From NCBI GenBank assembly GCA_003971905.1, contig RSEE01000030.1, positions 72,001-136,000 on the forward strand: a DNA stretch of 64,000 bases. The letters run 5' to 3'. This DNA comes from Moniliella sp. 'wahieum'. Its lineage: Eukaryota; Basidiomycota; Moniliellomycetes; Moniliellales; Moniliellaceae. Within the stretch, counting starts at the first letter, position 1, and every line of letters begins with the position of its first letter. This document shows, one piece after another, positions 46,895 through 57,845 of this stretch. The notes under the pieces were generated by a model, which did not search any database, was not told the DNA's origin, and worked only from the letters and a program-made list of their open reading frames with translations. Made by a program: the position numbers and the translations under genes.

Positions 46895-47370
46895 GTAGCT
46901 TTTTCTGGACCTGTTCAAACGATGTGCCAATGTGACATGCGCAAATGTTGGATTGACGTGCTCGGCATGCTCTCAATGTGGGGGAGTCTTGGCGGCAGAT
47001 TTTTTTAGCCGCCAATTCGAGCACTACCAAGGGATCTAATCGATCTAATCCAAGATCTCGATCCACACTCTTCCATGCCCCGCAAGCCTGAGACCCTGAG
47101 ACGCCACTGCTTTTTACTGCCTCTCAGATCTCATGCATCACGACCCAGATGATGGCTGGGCAGGTACTGGGGGCTGTGACTCCGTACTCGGTGGCTGAGG
47201 CCCTGAGGGAGAACTCACAGATACTCAGGTTGAGCACACTTGTGAGTACCTTGAGTAGCCAGACGGTGTACCGACGACCAGTGTGGCTCAGGCACAAGCA
47301 TGGGCAAAGTCACCGATGCGGACCAGGCCTGCCCAGGCCCGAGACCGGATCCCGCCACAGCTTGCCTGAG

Positions 47371-48529
47371 GTGTTCGTGTGTCCACAAGCCATCGGGGGA
47401 AGTTGACTAGTGGCTAGTGACTAGCTGGCTGCCCCTGAATAAGGAGGTAGGGGGGCAGGGCATGAACTAGTGAACCAGTGAACGTTGAACTCAACGTTCA
47501 ACTCAGTGGACGAGCAGGTTACTGGACGTTACGCGTTAGGGCAAAAACTTCCGGCGGCACCGGTAGGCGCACCCGCCCATCGGATCGGGTGTGGTGGTAT
47601 GGCGTAGTGCCGGGTTCTATGTTCGACGTTGATGCTAGCACGCCATACGTCCATGGATGTTGGTCATCTGCATGGTTGTACGGTCGTGTGCCTGGTCGAT
47701 GATCGATGATCAATGATCAATGATTAACGATCGATGATCAACGATTGATGATCCGCTTGCCTTGGCGATTTCAAGTTGAAATTCCGACGAGGCAGATATG
47801 CGCTGAAGAAATTTCTTCGGCCAAGTACTAGCTGCTCCACACGTTCCGCTTGCCATTGGCCTTGAGTCTTGAATCTTGAATAGCAAGCTACCGCACTTCC
47901 TTGAGACTTGCGTGTTGGGCGCTGGAGCGTCAAGGGCCATGCACATGCATCGTGCGAGTTGTACAAGCTGGTCTCTCAGATGCCCCCAGCCTCAGCGACT
48001 AGTGAGGCACGCAATGAGATGAAGAGAGAAGGAGAAGTTGGTCTCTGATTGAACTTATTACCCATCCGCATTATCGCAACACTCATCAGTGCTCTCCGTA
48101 CGGTCAGCATGGGCCACTAGTCACTAGTCACTACTGTCATACAGCTCATCTCTGCAGATATCTTCCGCCCGCTTGCTTCTCCTGTCCTACCGTACAAGGT
48201 ATTGGCCGTGCATGCCATCTGAATCGCCCCTATTATAGGCCCGGATGCAAGGAAGCGTGTGCGGCGACCCGCTCCCCTGCTGCTGGCTACGCAACCGCGG
48301 CCAACGTCCCGCCAGCCTGGAAAAACATGACGGATCTTCACGAATGACGAAGCGATGAAGGATGAAGGATGAAGTGGGGCCAAGATGCTAGCCTGCCCGT
48401 CGAAATGCGAAAAGGTGCCCGCCAGGCAATAGCCGCCCTGGTCTACCGACGACGAGCGGGTGCTGGAGTACAATGGACCAAAATACATTCCTCGGTCTCC
48501 AACGTGGATAACCAAGACCGTTGGATCCA
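47371..48529. other. Gene-poor stretch with dispersed palindromic words
   Basis: No gene is supported. It is dense in short words: GACTAGTGGCTAGTGACTAG at about 47404, a cluster of GATCGATGATCAATGATC-type words at 47697-47752, CTTGAATCTTGAATAG near 47868, and CCACTAGTCACTAGTCACTA at 48114-48133. Confidence 0.5.
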
Positions 48530-49510
48530 TCATGCATCATGGAGACGTTGTGATAGACCTGTTGGTGACCGTGACCGCTGAACGTGCAAAGCAAGCACAG
48601 GGGATGCTGGCGCGCCCTCAGCCTCATCCGCCAGCGGATCCGAGGGAGCCCAAGACATCGTTGCCACCTGGCTGGAATAGTGGACCGGACGTACTTTGAA
48701 CCCCTCGGAGCCACGGCGCATTAACCTCAGATGCTTCCATCACGCCATGTGCTGACACGGGCGAGGAGACAGTAGCGGTTTCTAACGCGCACAGAGTCAC
48801 GAGGGGGCCAACGGTATTGCGCTAGAGAATCGGAAACAGAGGGATAGGACCACTCCGACTGGTTGCCCGCCGTTGCGACAGCAGGCTGCGCCTGGGTGTG
48901 GGGCAAGACCGCCCGCAGCGCTTGAGGGACATGGGCAGGGGGAGCTGGTGGTACAGGCATGGTAGCCGGGTAGGTGGTCAATGTAGGTACGAGCCAGAGC
49001 CAGGGACGAGGGCCCAGCGTGGCAAGCAAATTGGCAACCGTGCCCACGGAGAAGGGATACTGTGCTTCGGAGCTGTGGAGATGCGGCCCCGGCGGGCCTA
49101 TGGTGGCCGCACAACTGGTTTCGGAGGACTCGATGGATGTTTGGTTGGCCATGGTGAGGAAAAACACAAGTACAGTGAAAAGCCCCCTACGAGCAGCAGG
49201 ACCAAGGAGGAAAGGACCATGTTGGTCAGTAGCACCCCCATCACAAACGACGTGGGAGCCCCGCGGCGAATGCGCTATTACGCGTCGAGAGCGACTTGGG
49301 CCAATAGATGGAGATTAAATGACAGACAGACATCTGTCGCCAAGAGCAACCGAAGAAAGTCGCCGTAATTGCGCGCGCCAATACAATTGCCCAGCCAAGG
49401 GCAGTGATGCAGTGATGGTCCATTCGCACAATGCACACCCCGCAAACACGGCGTGGCCGAGGAACAATATATGGTGCTCAGGTGCTCTGTCTGGCAGCGA
49501 CGGAGATCCA
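48530..49510 (-). pseudogene. Relic of a DHHC palmitoyltransferase gene (N-terminal half not found)
   Basis: DHHC enzymes attach palmitate to cysteines at membranes. On the minus strand, GVCIVRMDHHC (about 49436-49405) and PWLGNCIGARNYGDFLRLLL (about 49400-49340) form the catalytic core. A hydrophobic helix NMVLSSLVLLLVGGFSLYL (about 49215-49160), the TTxE-like ANQTSIES (about 49149), and EAQYPFSVGTVANLLATLGP then WLWLVP (about 49065-48985) follow in family order. The tail runs to a stop at 48727 or, with a shift, RRGSEGFKVRPVHYSS ending near 48530. An exact 8-bp tandem duplication (49401-49416) splits DHHC from PW and shifts the frame. No first two membrane helices can be found before the Ivy1-like start 215 bp upstream. 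Both facts point to a pseudogene; misassembly is the alternative. Confidence 0.6.
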
Positions 49511-49724
49511 AGCCAGGAGCCACGTCTGTTACGTAACCCTCCTGGGGCTCTCATTAAAACAATCAGCGGGCCAAGCGGCACGTGCTCTGATTAAAGGCGC
49601 TGCTTTATTGGGAGCACCTGGCGTTGCGTGGCGGTGGCGGTGGTCGCGCCAGCAGCCTCGCATCCCTCTTCCCATCGCCCCTTGCACCCCGACATTGGCT
49701 GGCATCGCGACCACGCCGCGCAGG

Positions 49725-51437
49725 ATGCCACCCAGCTACTCTGTCCGTTCCACAGGCTCGTCCTTGGCCGGCACCCACTTGAGCCCCCCGGGCTCCATCG
49801 CCACCACACGCGCCTCGCTCGACTTTCCCCATCGGCCCGACGTGCTGGTGACGCGCGCCGATCTGCGCAGCAGTGTATCCGCGTACGAGCAGCTGCTCGC
49901 TTCGGGAAAAGCATTGACCAATGCCATGCTCGTCCTCAGCCGGGCTGCCGCGGACTTTGCTGCGTCGCTCGAGACGTGCCGCAAAGTCAAGGGCGCTCAT
50001 GCCCAAGCGGAGAACTTGCAAGCCTGTGCTGGCCTCCACTTTCTCACCAGCAACTGGTCCCAAGTTCTTGCCGACTCGTTCTGGAAGGACTTTCAGATCC
50101 CTTTGCTCAGTGCCTTTGACTCCTACCGCACCACCCACAACGAACGGCAGGTGGCCCACGATAAGCTTTTGGCCGACAAGTCGCGCGCGCTCAAGGAAAC
50201 CGAGGCTCGTAACATTCGCAATGGCCTTGGCAGGCGTGGCCCAGGGCGTGATCTCGCCTCCTTCAAGCTGCTCTTGGCAGAGATGCAGCAGCAAGTGGCA
50301 GAAATTGACCTGTACAAGGCCGAGTATTATCATGAAGTGTTAGGTGCAGAGGAGGAAATGTGGGAATACATTCAAAGCAAGGTTTGTCCTCTTTGCTCTT
50401 TGCTCTTTGCTCTCTGCTCTTTTCTCCTAACCTTCTCACCCACCCGATCTACTTTTTTTTCTGCCTTAGATCTCATTGCTCTCGCGCTCGCAGGTGGAAA
50501 TGTGGGAGCGTTTGTCGTCCAAGGCAAACTCTGATCCCGTCCTGGAACACGTATTGGCTTCCATCCCTGACCCTTTCCATTCATATGGGATTCCACCACC
50601 AGAGGACCAGATCTTGAGTATCATCCCGCCTTCCAACCTCCTCTCCGGTTATACTGGGAGCCAAATGCCCCGCACCGCACCCACGTTCACCAGTGGCTCG
50701 ACGAATGGGAGTGCAGCAGCGGCGGCTGCGTTGGCCATTCGGATGGGACGGCACAGAGTCGGGCGGGCGTCCCTGCGCTTTCGTCTACGCCCACCAAGAC
50801 CAAGGCTTCCGAAAACGCAAGCCCCCGGTTGCGAGAGGAGGCCTGTTTGAGCCGTCGGATTCGGAGGATAGTAGGACCAATGGGGACTATGCTATCCTCA
50901 CCGCTCCTGCGGCCAACGACTTGCACCCTCCGGCTCCTGAGCCCCCCGAAGGGAAAAGGCGCGAGTCCAAAGGAAAGAAACGTGCTTCTTGGGAAGACAT
51001 GGACGGGGCGGAACCCCCCCGGATGGCGATCTCCGGCCGCTGAGCAGCATTAGTGAGGAAGCGGCATACAATGGTTCTATGAGTGATACGGACGAAGAAG
51101 GGACTGGGTCCAAGTTCCCTGGTTCCCCTTCGGCCAGTGGGGATACGACCCAAGCACCCGACTCAGCTGATGCTGAATCGGGCAGTACTGTCGCTTCATC
51201 TTTGCTTTGCGAGACGAAGGGAACCAGCCCTGATCCGCCAAAGATTAGTTCTGTTCTCGCTACCGGAGAGAGGATACGTCTGAAGGCCCTGGAGATCGTA
51301 CCCGATACCGTCTCGGACGGCGGCGTGACCGTTCGAGAGGTTGAACGGGGGGATGAGGCAGCCAGTGACGGGACGAGTGTGGATGTTCCACCGACGACTA
51401 TGGCCGCGAGGCAGAGACGAGTGTCGCCCAAGCCTAA
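49725..51437 (+). CDS. Ivy1-like I-BAR domain protein
   Basis: A predicted membrane-curving protein resembling yeast Ivy1, a vacuolar phospholipid- and Ypt7-binding protein linked to TORC1. The start MPPSYSVRSTGSSLAG at 49725 leads to PDVLVTRADLRSSVSAYEQL and LASGKALTNAMLVLSRAAAD, FAASLETCRKVKGAHAQAEN: the first long BAR helix with the family's VTRADLRSS motif. HFLTSNWSQVLADSFWKDFQ and FKLLLAEMQQQVAEIDLYKA then EYYHEVLGAEEEMWEYIQSK continue the helical bundle. A 112-nt intron (50382-50493) leaves VEMWERLSSKANSDPVLEHV in phase. The C-terminal third is acidic/Ser-rich, low complexity (LFEPSDSEDSRTNGDY, MSDTDEEGTG) and shifts frame near 50740 and 51040. The stop is probably TAA 51435-51437 (tail EAETSVAQA). 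The BAR call is good; Ivy1 orthology is moderate. Confidence 0.72.
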
Positions 51438-52207
51438 TTGTTCTTCTCTCTCTTATACTTTGTTCTTCGCACCAGATGTTGGCCAGCCTGCCGGCAATGT
51501 CCCGTCTCGTTTCTTTTGTTTCTTTATCATTGGTTTCATTGACCTCCCACATTCCTTTACTATCGCATCGTTTGTGCTTGTCCACTCTTTTTTCGTTGAT
51601 ACCTCATCCTGCTGCTTACCCTTGGACCTGTTGCTGCCCAATTCGACGAGTATGTAGATGCCAAATGAACGAAGGGATGGTTAGATGACGCGCGATGACG
51701 GGAGCCAAATGATCCTGGGGTGTTGGCAACGCCGTTGGTCTCCTTAATTTAGTGAATGAGAGCTGTCAGCAACGCTGGATGACCGAGCATGGTAGTAGAC
51801 CAAACGTTTCTTCGTTGTATGTCTCCGGCACTTGAAGTTTACAAATGCTAGTATGAACCCAAAGCCATCCCGGCCCAAAATCTTGCAACACCTTTCCCCA
51901 CCCAGGCCATGCTTCAGGCCAAGGACGGCATGTCCGTCTCTGTGTACGGCGCGACACTCACTTCTACGCCGGGCCCACCGCGAGTCCATACCCCGTTAAC
52001 GAGCATCCCAAGTATACAATAAGCAACCGAGCCAATGCAGACGCATGACGTCGAACCGGGCGGGCCAACGGGCATACGTATCCCCCCCCAAACTCGGGGA
52101 AGCTAGAAGAACACAGACCACTGTCCGTAGATTGACAGTTCCTGCTCTCCCGGGACACACTCGCTGCGATTGCCTGCACCAACCAACGGTCCACTACATC
52201 GCGCGTG
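51438..52207. other. Convergent intergenic region
   Basis: Lies between the 3' ends of the Ivy1-like and DENN-type genes. No supported gene; the left part is T-rich and probably 3' UTR. Confidence 0.4.
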
Positions 52208-54359
52208 TCAAGCAGGCCGTGTTGAGGAGGTGCGGGCATGGATGTGCACCAAGGCAGGAGAAGGGTCGGTTGAGTCGGCGGTCAAGCTGCTAGCAGCAGA
52301 GGCAGCGTCCAACGCACGCCCCACTCCGGCAACTAGATCCGTCCCCCAGTCGCTCCACGCTTGAGCCAGCAAGGCGGCAATGGAGCCATCCAGGACCAAA
52401 GCTGTTGCTTCTCGCGGCGACTGGGCCAACAGACGAGCGTCGTGCGCAGCAGGCAGTTCGCGTGATCGTACTGCTCCATCCCTCACAATGGACGCTCGTT
52501 TCGAAACACGGGATCGAGGTGGACGCCTTCCATCTTGGTCCTGTCCGGCCTCCTCCTCTTCTCCCTCCTCCCGCTCCTCCTCTTCCTCCGCGCCCTCATC
52601 TCCTCATCTCCCATCTCTTCTTCCTCTTCCACCTGGTCTTCCAGAATGTTGTCGTCGTCCAGGAGGAGCATCACGTCCCTCTCCCCGTCCGCATCTCGAA
52701 TGCCCAGGGGGTGGCACCTAAGGGCCCCGTCAAAACAAACGAGAGCCATCCCCAGCCAGCAAATAGTACCGCAGGAAGGCAGCCAGGATGGCCATCAGTC
52801 TCGCTGGTCGAGAAGGGCGCGAACGGGTAGCGAGGGGGTCAGCCCGAGCCCGCTCCGCGTCGGCCGGGGTGAGTGTGAAGAGGGATGCCTCGGTCGCCTC
52901 TTCGTCTCCCAACGGCACTTCCGAGCGGGGACGTTGGCGCGCCTGTTTGCGCGCCAACTCATCTCGAACAAACACCCCTTCAGCTCAGCTGCCCGCTCCT
53001 CCACTCTCCTCCAATTGCCAAAATCAGCACTGGTCCAGGTGAGGGCACAACGATCGCTTGCCTGTCACAGCATCCGTGCTGGTCAGAGAAACGGTGGGCA
53101 GAGCTCGGGGGACGTCTCGGTAAACGGACGGGAACCCGCTTGGCCAACGCCGCTCCCACCTGCCCGTACCGCCCCGGCCGTGTCACCGGCCATGATATTG
53201 GTCAAGTCGACCAGCACATCAAAAAACCGCGGCCCGCTCCACCATCCCGGTCGGTCGTCACCGCTACCCAGCCCGCTTGGGCCGAGGGCATGAAACGAGG
53301 GTCGTCTTGAGGGAGAGAACGGATGCGGTCCTCTTCCTCCAAAGCAAAAAGGTCATGCAAGCTCAGATACCCACGATAGCGGGGCAGCATCGCGTGAGGA
53401 GCAGGATCGGAGCTGCCGTCCTGGCCAAGAGAGGCCAGGGAGCTGCGTCCTCGTTGGGAAATGTTGTCGAGCAGACTGAGAAGGTTGAGGGCAAACATGG
53501 AGGCCGTGTAGAGAGGGTTGCCGGGTGGACAATAGATCAAACCCTCCTCCCATACTCAGGACCAGTCTCGAGCGCACTCGGTTCCAAGGCCAAGTATTCG
53601 GGCAAGAGAAGCTTGATCAGCTTGGGGAGCAGCGGGCCAAAGCCGTAGTGGACCGCAGGAAGAAATAAGAGCGAATCGTACGAGGCTGGCAAGGCAGTGA
53701 CTAGCTGGGGCTGCGAAAACTGAGCATAAAAGTCCTTGATGAGCGTCGCAACTTGGCGAGCAGCAGCCTGCGCTCCAACCTCTTCCACTCCTCTTCACTT
53801 TCCCCGAATCCGAGCCAGCGTCAGGCAGATCGCTCTCGTCCTCAGCTAAAAGGAGTTGCACCAGAGTCAAGTCCAGCTCGGGACACGACGCAATCACAGC
53901 CGCAATCTCCTCGCCCAACTGACTCAATGGAGTGGTGTAGCGTATGCACCCCACCCGCTCTTCCCGCTCCCAATGGCTGGGGGGGTACTGGTCGTCGACC
54001 GGGTGCGAGGTAACGACACCGACACAAAAAAGTGGGCGCCCCGCTGGGATGCGCGTGCGTCGGCGCCGAGACGTACGTTGTGGAACGAGGCAACCCCAAG
54101 GCTCTTTATGGGCGACTCGAAGATACTGCGAGGGAGTCAGTGGCTCGCTCGTTCGTGATCGCCGGACCCGGGGCCAGTGCGCAGGGGCGAAAGGGAGCAC
54201 GCACATCAGGTCATTGGCAAGCGCATGGCCGCCCGCCGGCAGCGTCTTGCCCTCCAGCCCATCGACGATGGCGTGCGGCGGGTAGCGGCAGGCGATCTCT
54301 GAGCCGCGGGTCACGTGGAATTGGGACACAAAGACAGCACCAACGGTCAGCGCGGCCAT
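52208..54359 (-). CDS. DENN-related protein of the LCHN/DENND11 (DUF2347/Anr2) type
   Basis: A probable DENN-fold protein acting on small GTPases of membrane traffic. The start MAALTVGAVFVSQFHVTRGS at 54359 gives VDGLEGKTLPAGGHALANDL, matching the LCHN-type opening (VFV-x-F-D/H ... LEG-x-E/K-x-L-x-SG-H). A 79-nt intron (54126-54204) then IFESPIKSLGVASFHNVRLG continues in phase. Next come HYGFGPLLPKLIKLLLPEYL, ALETGPEYGRRVW, IYCPPGNPLYTASMFALNLL then SLLDNI, the conserved second block, YRGYLSLHDLFALEEEDRI, and LVDLTNIMAG-type text. ALVCFDGALRCHPLGIRDAD and an acidic EDQVEEEEEMGDEEM stretch precede SDWGTDLVAGVGRALDA and the stop at 52210-52208. Many frame shifts, so about 690 residues is an estimate. 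The family call rests on remembered patterns and is moderate. Confidence 0.6.
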
Positions 54360-54902
54360 GGCGGTTCGGGCACAAAGCACAGCCGAGCAGATGGTGGTCG
54401 GCGGCGCCCAGCTGAGCTCCACGTTCGCCTCGGCTGCTCGCCCCTCCAGCCCACCCAGGCCCCCCAGGCCGATGCCCCCAGCGCTCGGGGCAGCGCGGAT
54501 GACGTAACGACAGGGCCATTGAATAGTGAGGGCGTGGCGAGCAGTTTATTTAAACTGGCCTGCCTCCGACGACGGCGGCCCAACAACCGCTGCGAGCACA
54601 GGCGTCATAGTAAACGTCATTCGCCAAGCAGGCTGTAATCTGGTCTCGGGCCTGAGCAGGCCTGGATGTCCATATACTTGTGCCAGAGCCACACTGGTCG
54701 CCGGTACTCAGTACTCAAGGTATTAACTCAATTGAGTGTACTCAATCTGAGTATCTCTGTGAGTCCTTCAGCCACCGAGTACTGAGTCGCAGCCCTCACT
54801 ACCTGACCACTGCTGCAGCCAGCATCTGGGCCATGAGAGGCAGTAGAAGGGTGTGGATCGAGGACCTTGGATTAGATTGATTAGAAGATCCCTTGGTGGT
54901 TG

Positions 54903-55239
54903 TGTCTCCGGGATTACCGGCCGGCGGGGTTATTGGGGAGTATAGCAGGTTGCGTTTTCGGGCGGCCGATCCCCGCGGTGGGCGCATTAGAGGTGGTTGA
55001 GGCTTGGGGTTTTGATGGGATATAACGAGCTCAACGGCATCCGTTGCTTGTCTCCTTTCCCCCACCTTGTTTGGCTTCAATTGCCCCCTCACTAGCTCAC
55101 TCCTACCCGGCTTCGGGCAATCTCGACTGCTCATACTCACTGCTTCCCTCTCTGCCCTCGCCATAATTCCCGGTGTGCTTCTCTCTGCCACAGACCGTAG
55201 TTTGTCCACCACAGTCTGACTCTGTCGGCCATCGCAACA
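54903..55239. mobile_element. Candidate solo LTR inserted in the duplicated transporter promoter
   Basis: A 337-bp block begins TGTCTCC and ends GCAACA (TG...CA ends), is flanked by direct GTTG repeats, and is absent from the paralogous site at about 47021-47026. It has a central ATATAA and a CT-rich second half, as LTRs often do. No internal coding part is present in the window, so it would be a solo LTR. Family cannot be named. It is younger than the duplication unless it was lost from the other copy. A different insertion type is possible. Confidence 0.45.
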
Positions 55240-55372
55240 GTTGTTAGTGATGAAATTGGCGGCTGGAAGAATCTGCCGCCATGACACCCCCAGTGAGAGC
55301 ATATGCCGCAGGTCAATCGTCCATATATATATATACTTCCGTGTATACCACCTCCCCAGCGGCCACCATATC

Positions 55373-56219
55373 CTTGAGCGCCTGCTCGGCAATGAACAAG
55401 GATTGAATCTCGGCACTTTGACTGGGCTCAGTGCCGCGAAGCGCTTCGGATCCGTTCACGTGGACCTATTCGTTTTGGACGGTTGCCGCCAACATTCCCA
55501 ACTCTCTTGCCACCTCGTTTGGCACCACGCTTGTCATGGGCCTCGGATACACGGCGAACCAGTCGTTGATTCTGGTGACACCGCTGGGCGCGTAGTAGTA
55601 GAAGTGGTTGTGCTCATTGGGTTCAGCTGGCTCGCGTCAAGGACAAACCAGCGGATTTTCTGGGTATTATGGGTCACATTCCTGACTTTGTAGGGGCGGT
55701 CCTGATGGCCACGACGGGCAAGGTGCCGGCATTGATTGGACTTTTCCTAACGGGTACCATTCCTCTGGGATGGGTTACCATCTTGGGACTTACCTCGTCC
55801 AACGTTGGAGGAGCGAGTAAGAAAATTACGGTTTCAGCCACATCCAGACTGTGGCCTACACCATCGGCGTACGTGCGGGCTTTTTTCTCTTCTTTTCTGT
55901 GGACAGATCGACTAACTTTTCATCTCGCATCTTAATTTTTGCATCTCCCCACATCTCCCCAGAACATCATCTCGCTTCAGATCATGACAACAACACGGCT
56001 CCCCGTTACCTGCCTGCCAAGATCGCCATTGCCATCATCTATTTCATCTGTGCTCTGGACTTTGCACTGATTTGGTACCTCTTTGCCCGAGGAGAACCGC
56101 AAACGCCACCAGGCCAAGGAGGAAGCGATTGCCAACGGCACATACGAGCCACCAACTAAAAACCACGACTTCCTCAACTTGACCGACCGGTCCAACCCTG
56201 AGTTCCGGTACAGTGTCTA
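55373..56219 (+). pseudogene. 5'-truncated copy of the Dal5-type transporter
   Basis: Matches only the second half of the transporter at 45094-46812, starting at text equal to IERLRSNEQG. Readable pieces in several frames include LGYTANQSLILVTP-equivalent DNA, GAVLMATTGKVPALIGLFLT, PLGWVTILGLTSSNVGGAS, YFICALDFALIWYLFARGE and KNHDFLNLTDRSNPEFRYSV, ending TAG 56217-56219. The leader is joined straight to mid-gene sequence, so there is no proper start codon and no first six helices. Divergence from the full copy is roughly a tenth of positions by eye. Some stretches read better here than in the full copy, helping to locate errors there. Confidence 0.8.
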
Positions 56220-56520
56220 GCGTTGTAATACCAACCCTCTCCCCTGCGCCGAAATGTCGGCGACAGATCCAGAAGTCTAATCTCGCTCTCCCTCAGTGTG
56301 CGCCAACAACTAAACTGCATTATTTGGCTCCTTTACGACTGATTGATTGGCTACGAACCCTTTTCTCAATCTCTCCCGCGGGTCGCGAACGGACCCATGT
56401 GTGCTGTGTGATCCTTTACGCACGCTTATGCGGAGTGTTTAGCACTGATCGCGAGAAACTGAGGCATGTCATGCCGCTGTGACACATGAGGAGTGCGGGA
56501 GGCCGTATGGATGGGGGATC

Positions 56521-57845
56521 GGTGGGTAAACGGGGGTTGATTAATGATTCTGGATGGCACCTGCACTGGGATCTGGTGTTGGTTGAACGTTGATGGATGC
56601 TGGATGATGGATGGGGATAGTCGATAGTGGTGGTTGATGCATGATGTGTGCTGAGGCTCGGCGTCCGCGCTGCGAGGGGGGATTTGGAGTGACTAGTGAC
56701 GGCATTCTCCGACATAAATTGCCGAGAACGAGGAAGCGGGCACGGAGACAGTCGTGTGGACCGCACGTTGCAACACTGTCCCAGCCCTGCGCCGGCCTGT
56801 GCCGGCGCCTTCAAGTTGGAAAGAGGCCGCGGCTCGCTTTGCAGGCACAGCGGCGGTGACAGCACCGCCGCGTTGCGCTTATAAGGGTGCCGGATCGGCG
56901 CTTGAAAATTCAGCTGAATGTTCAGCCGAAGGTGTGATGCACCGCTGCTGCTCAGCCGAGAGCTCAGGCGCGCCACTCGGCACCACACGCCATGCATCAT
57001 GCATCATCCATGCATCATCCTTCAATTTCATCCCCCTGGCCCGCAACCATCTGATGCGGTGAACATGACGGGTGATTGTCACTTGTGATGTGGGGCTTTT
57101 TTTTTTTCTTTCTCATTTTATAGAAGAACACAGGGGCCTTAGGATACTACCTGTGGGTTACCAACGGGCTACGCATCGTTGCGCGTTACTCATTGGTCGA
57201 TTATCCACGCGCACGTCCCTCATGCATCGCGCCGTATGCACCCTCCTGCGGCTGCCACGGTGCGACGGAGCACGCGCTACTGACTAGCTCAGCGCTCAGC
57301 GCGCCCGTAACGATAGTGACGATCGGAGCTTGTTCACCGTATGGCACATGTTGATTTTGGCATGGCGTTTTGCCTGGGCGTCCCCGACGCTCCCCACCTG
57401 CCGTCTCCGCTGGGCCTTTCATTTTCCACCGGGCGCAGCGTGATGCGTGACACCACACGCGCTCCCGGCTGCTCTCGGCCACACGCCGCCTGCCGGACTC
57501 GGCGAGGAGAGACAGCAAATTGTGCGCACGCACCAAGCGCTCCCGCGCTGGCACCGCAGCCGTGCCCTGCTGTGCGCCCAACACGGCGACACACCTCGGA
57601 CGGTGGTTGTTGCTAAGAACGCTGGGCCCTGTCTGTCCCCAGGAACAATCGCTCGCACCCCACACTCGCCATCTGCTGCCCCCGCATTTTTTTTCTGCGC
57701 CTTGCTCGTGCACCCTCCCGGATATTTACACTTCTGCTCCGCTTCCTACATGCCCCGCCTGCTCCCTTTTAAGCGCCTACTCTTCCCCCACCGACCAGCG
57801 CAGACTACCCATCTCCTTCTTTCTCCCTCCGCCCTCTTTCCCACC
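56521..57845. other. Intergenic upstream of Pgc1-like gene
   Basis: No supported gene. It contains CATGCATCATGCATCATCC-type words near 56992-57020, AGTGACTAGTGACGG near 56688, GCTCAGCGCTCAGCGCGCC near 57288, a TTTTTTTTTTCTTTC run near 57101, and a CT-rich leader just before 57846. Confidence 0.45.

Larger units (their letters stand above)
44786..47370. repeat. Inverted segmental duplication, left (full) copy
   Basis: This block holds the intact-length Dal5-type transporter with its promoter and 3' flank. Its reverse complement matches 54628-56520 over the 3' flank, the second half of the coding region, the leader with TATA and the upstream region. The outer ends are set where I stop seeing matching text and are accurate to a few tens of bases. 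Confidence 0.8.
54628..56520. repeat. Inverted segmental duplication, right (partial) copy
   Basis: Reverse-complement match to 44786-47370. In order it keeps the upstream region (54628-54902 and 55240-55310), TATA and leader (to about 55372), then jumps to the codon region equal to about residue 295 of the transporter and follows the second half and 3' flank to about 56520. It therefore lacks about 0.9 kb of 5' coding sequence and has gained a 337-bp insert at 54903-55239. Confidence 0.8.

Noticed and set aside
55373-56219. A second functional transporter gene
   Set aside because: The leader is joined to mid-gene sequence, with no start codon and half of the membrane helices absent.
57201-57713. 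170-codon minus-strand frame upstream of the Pgc1-like gene
   Set aside because: No hydrophobic or conserved pattern, antiparallel to a CT-rich leader region, and typical of GC-rich spurious frames.
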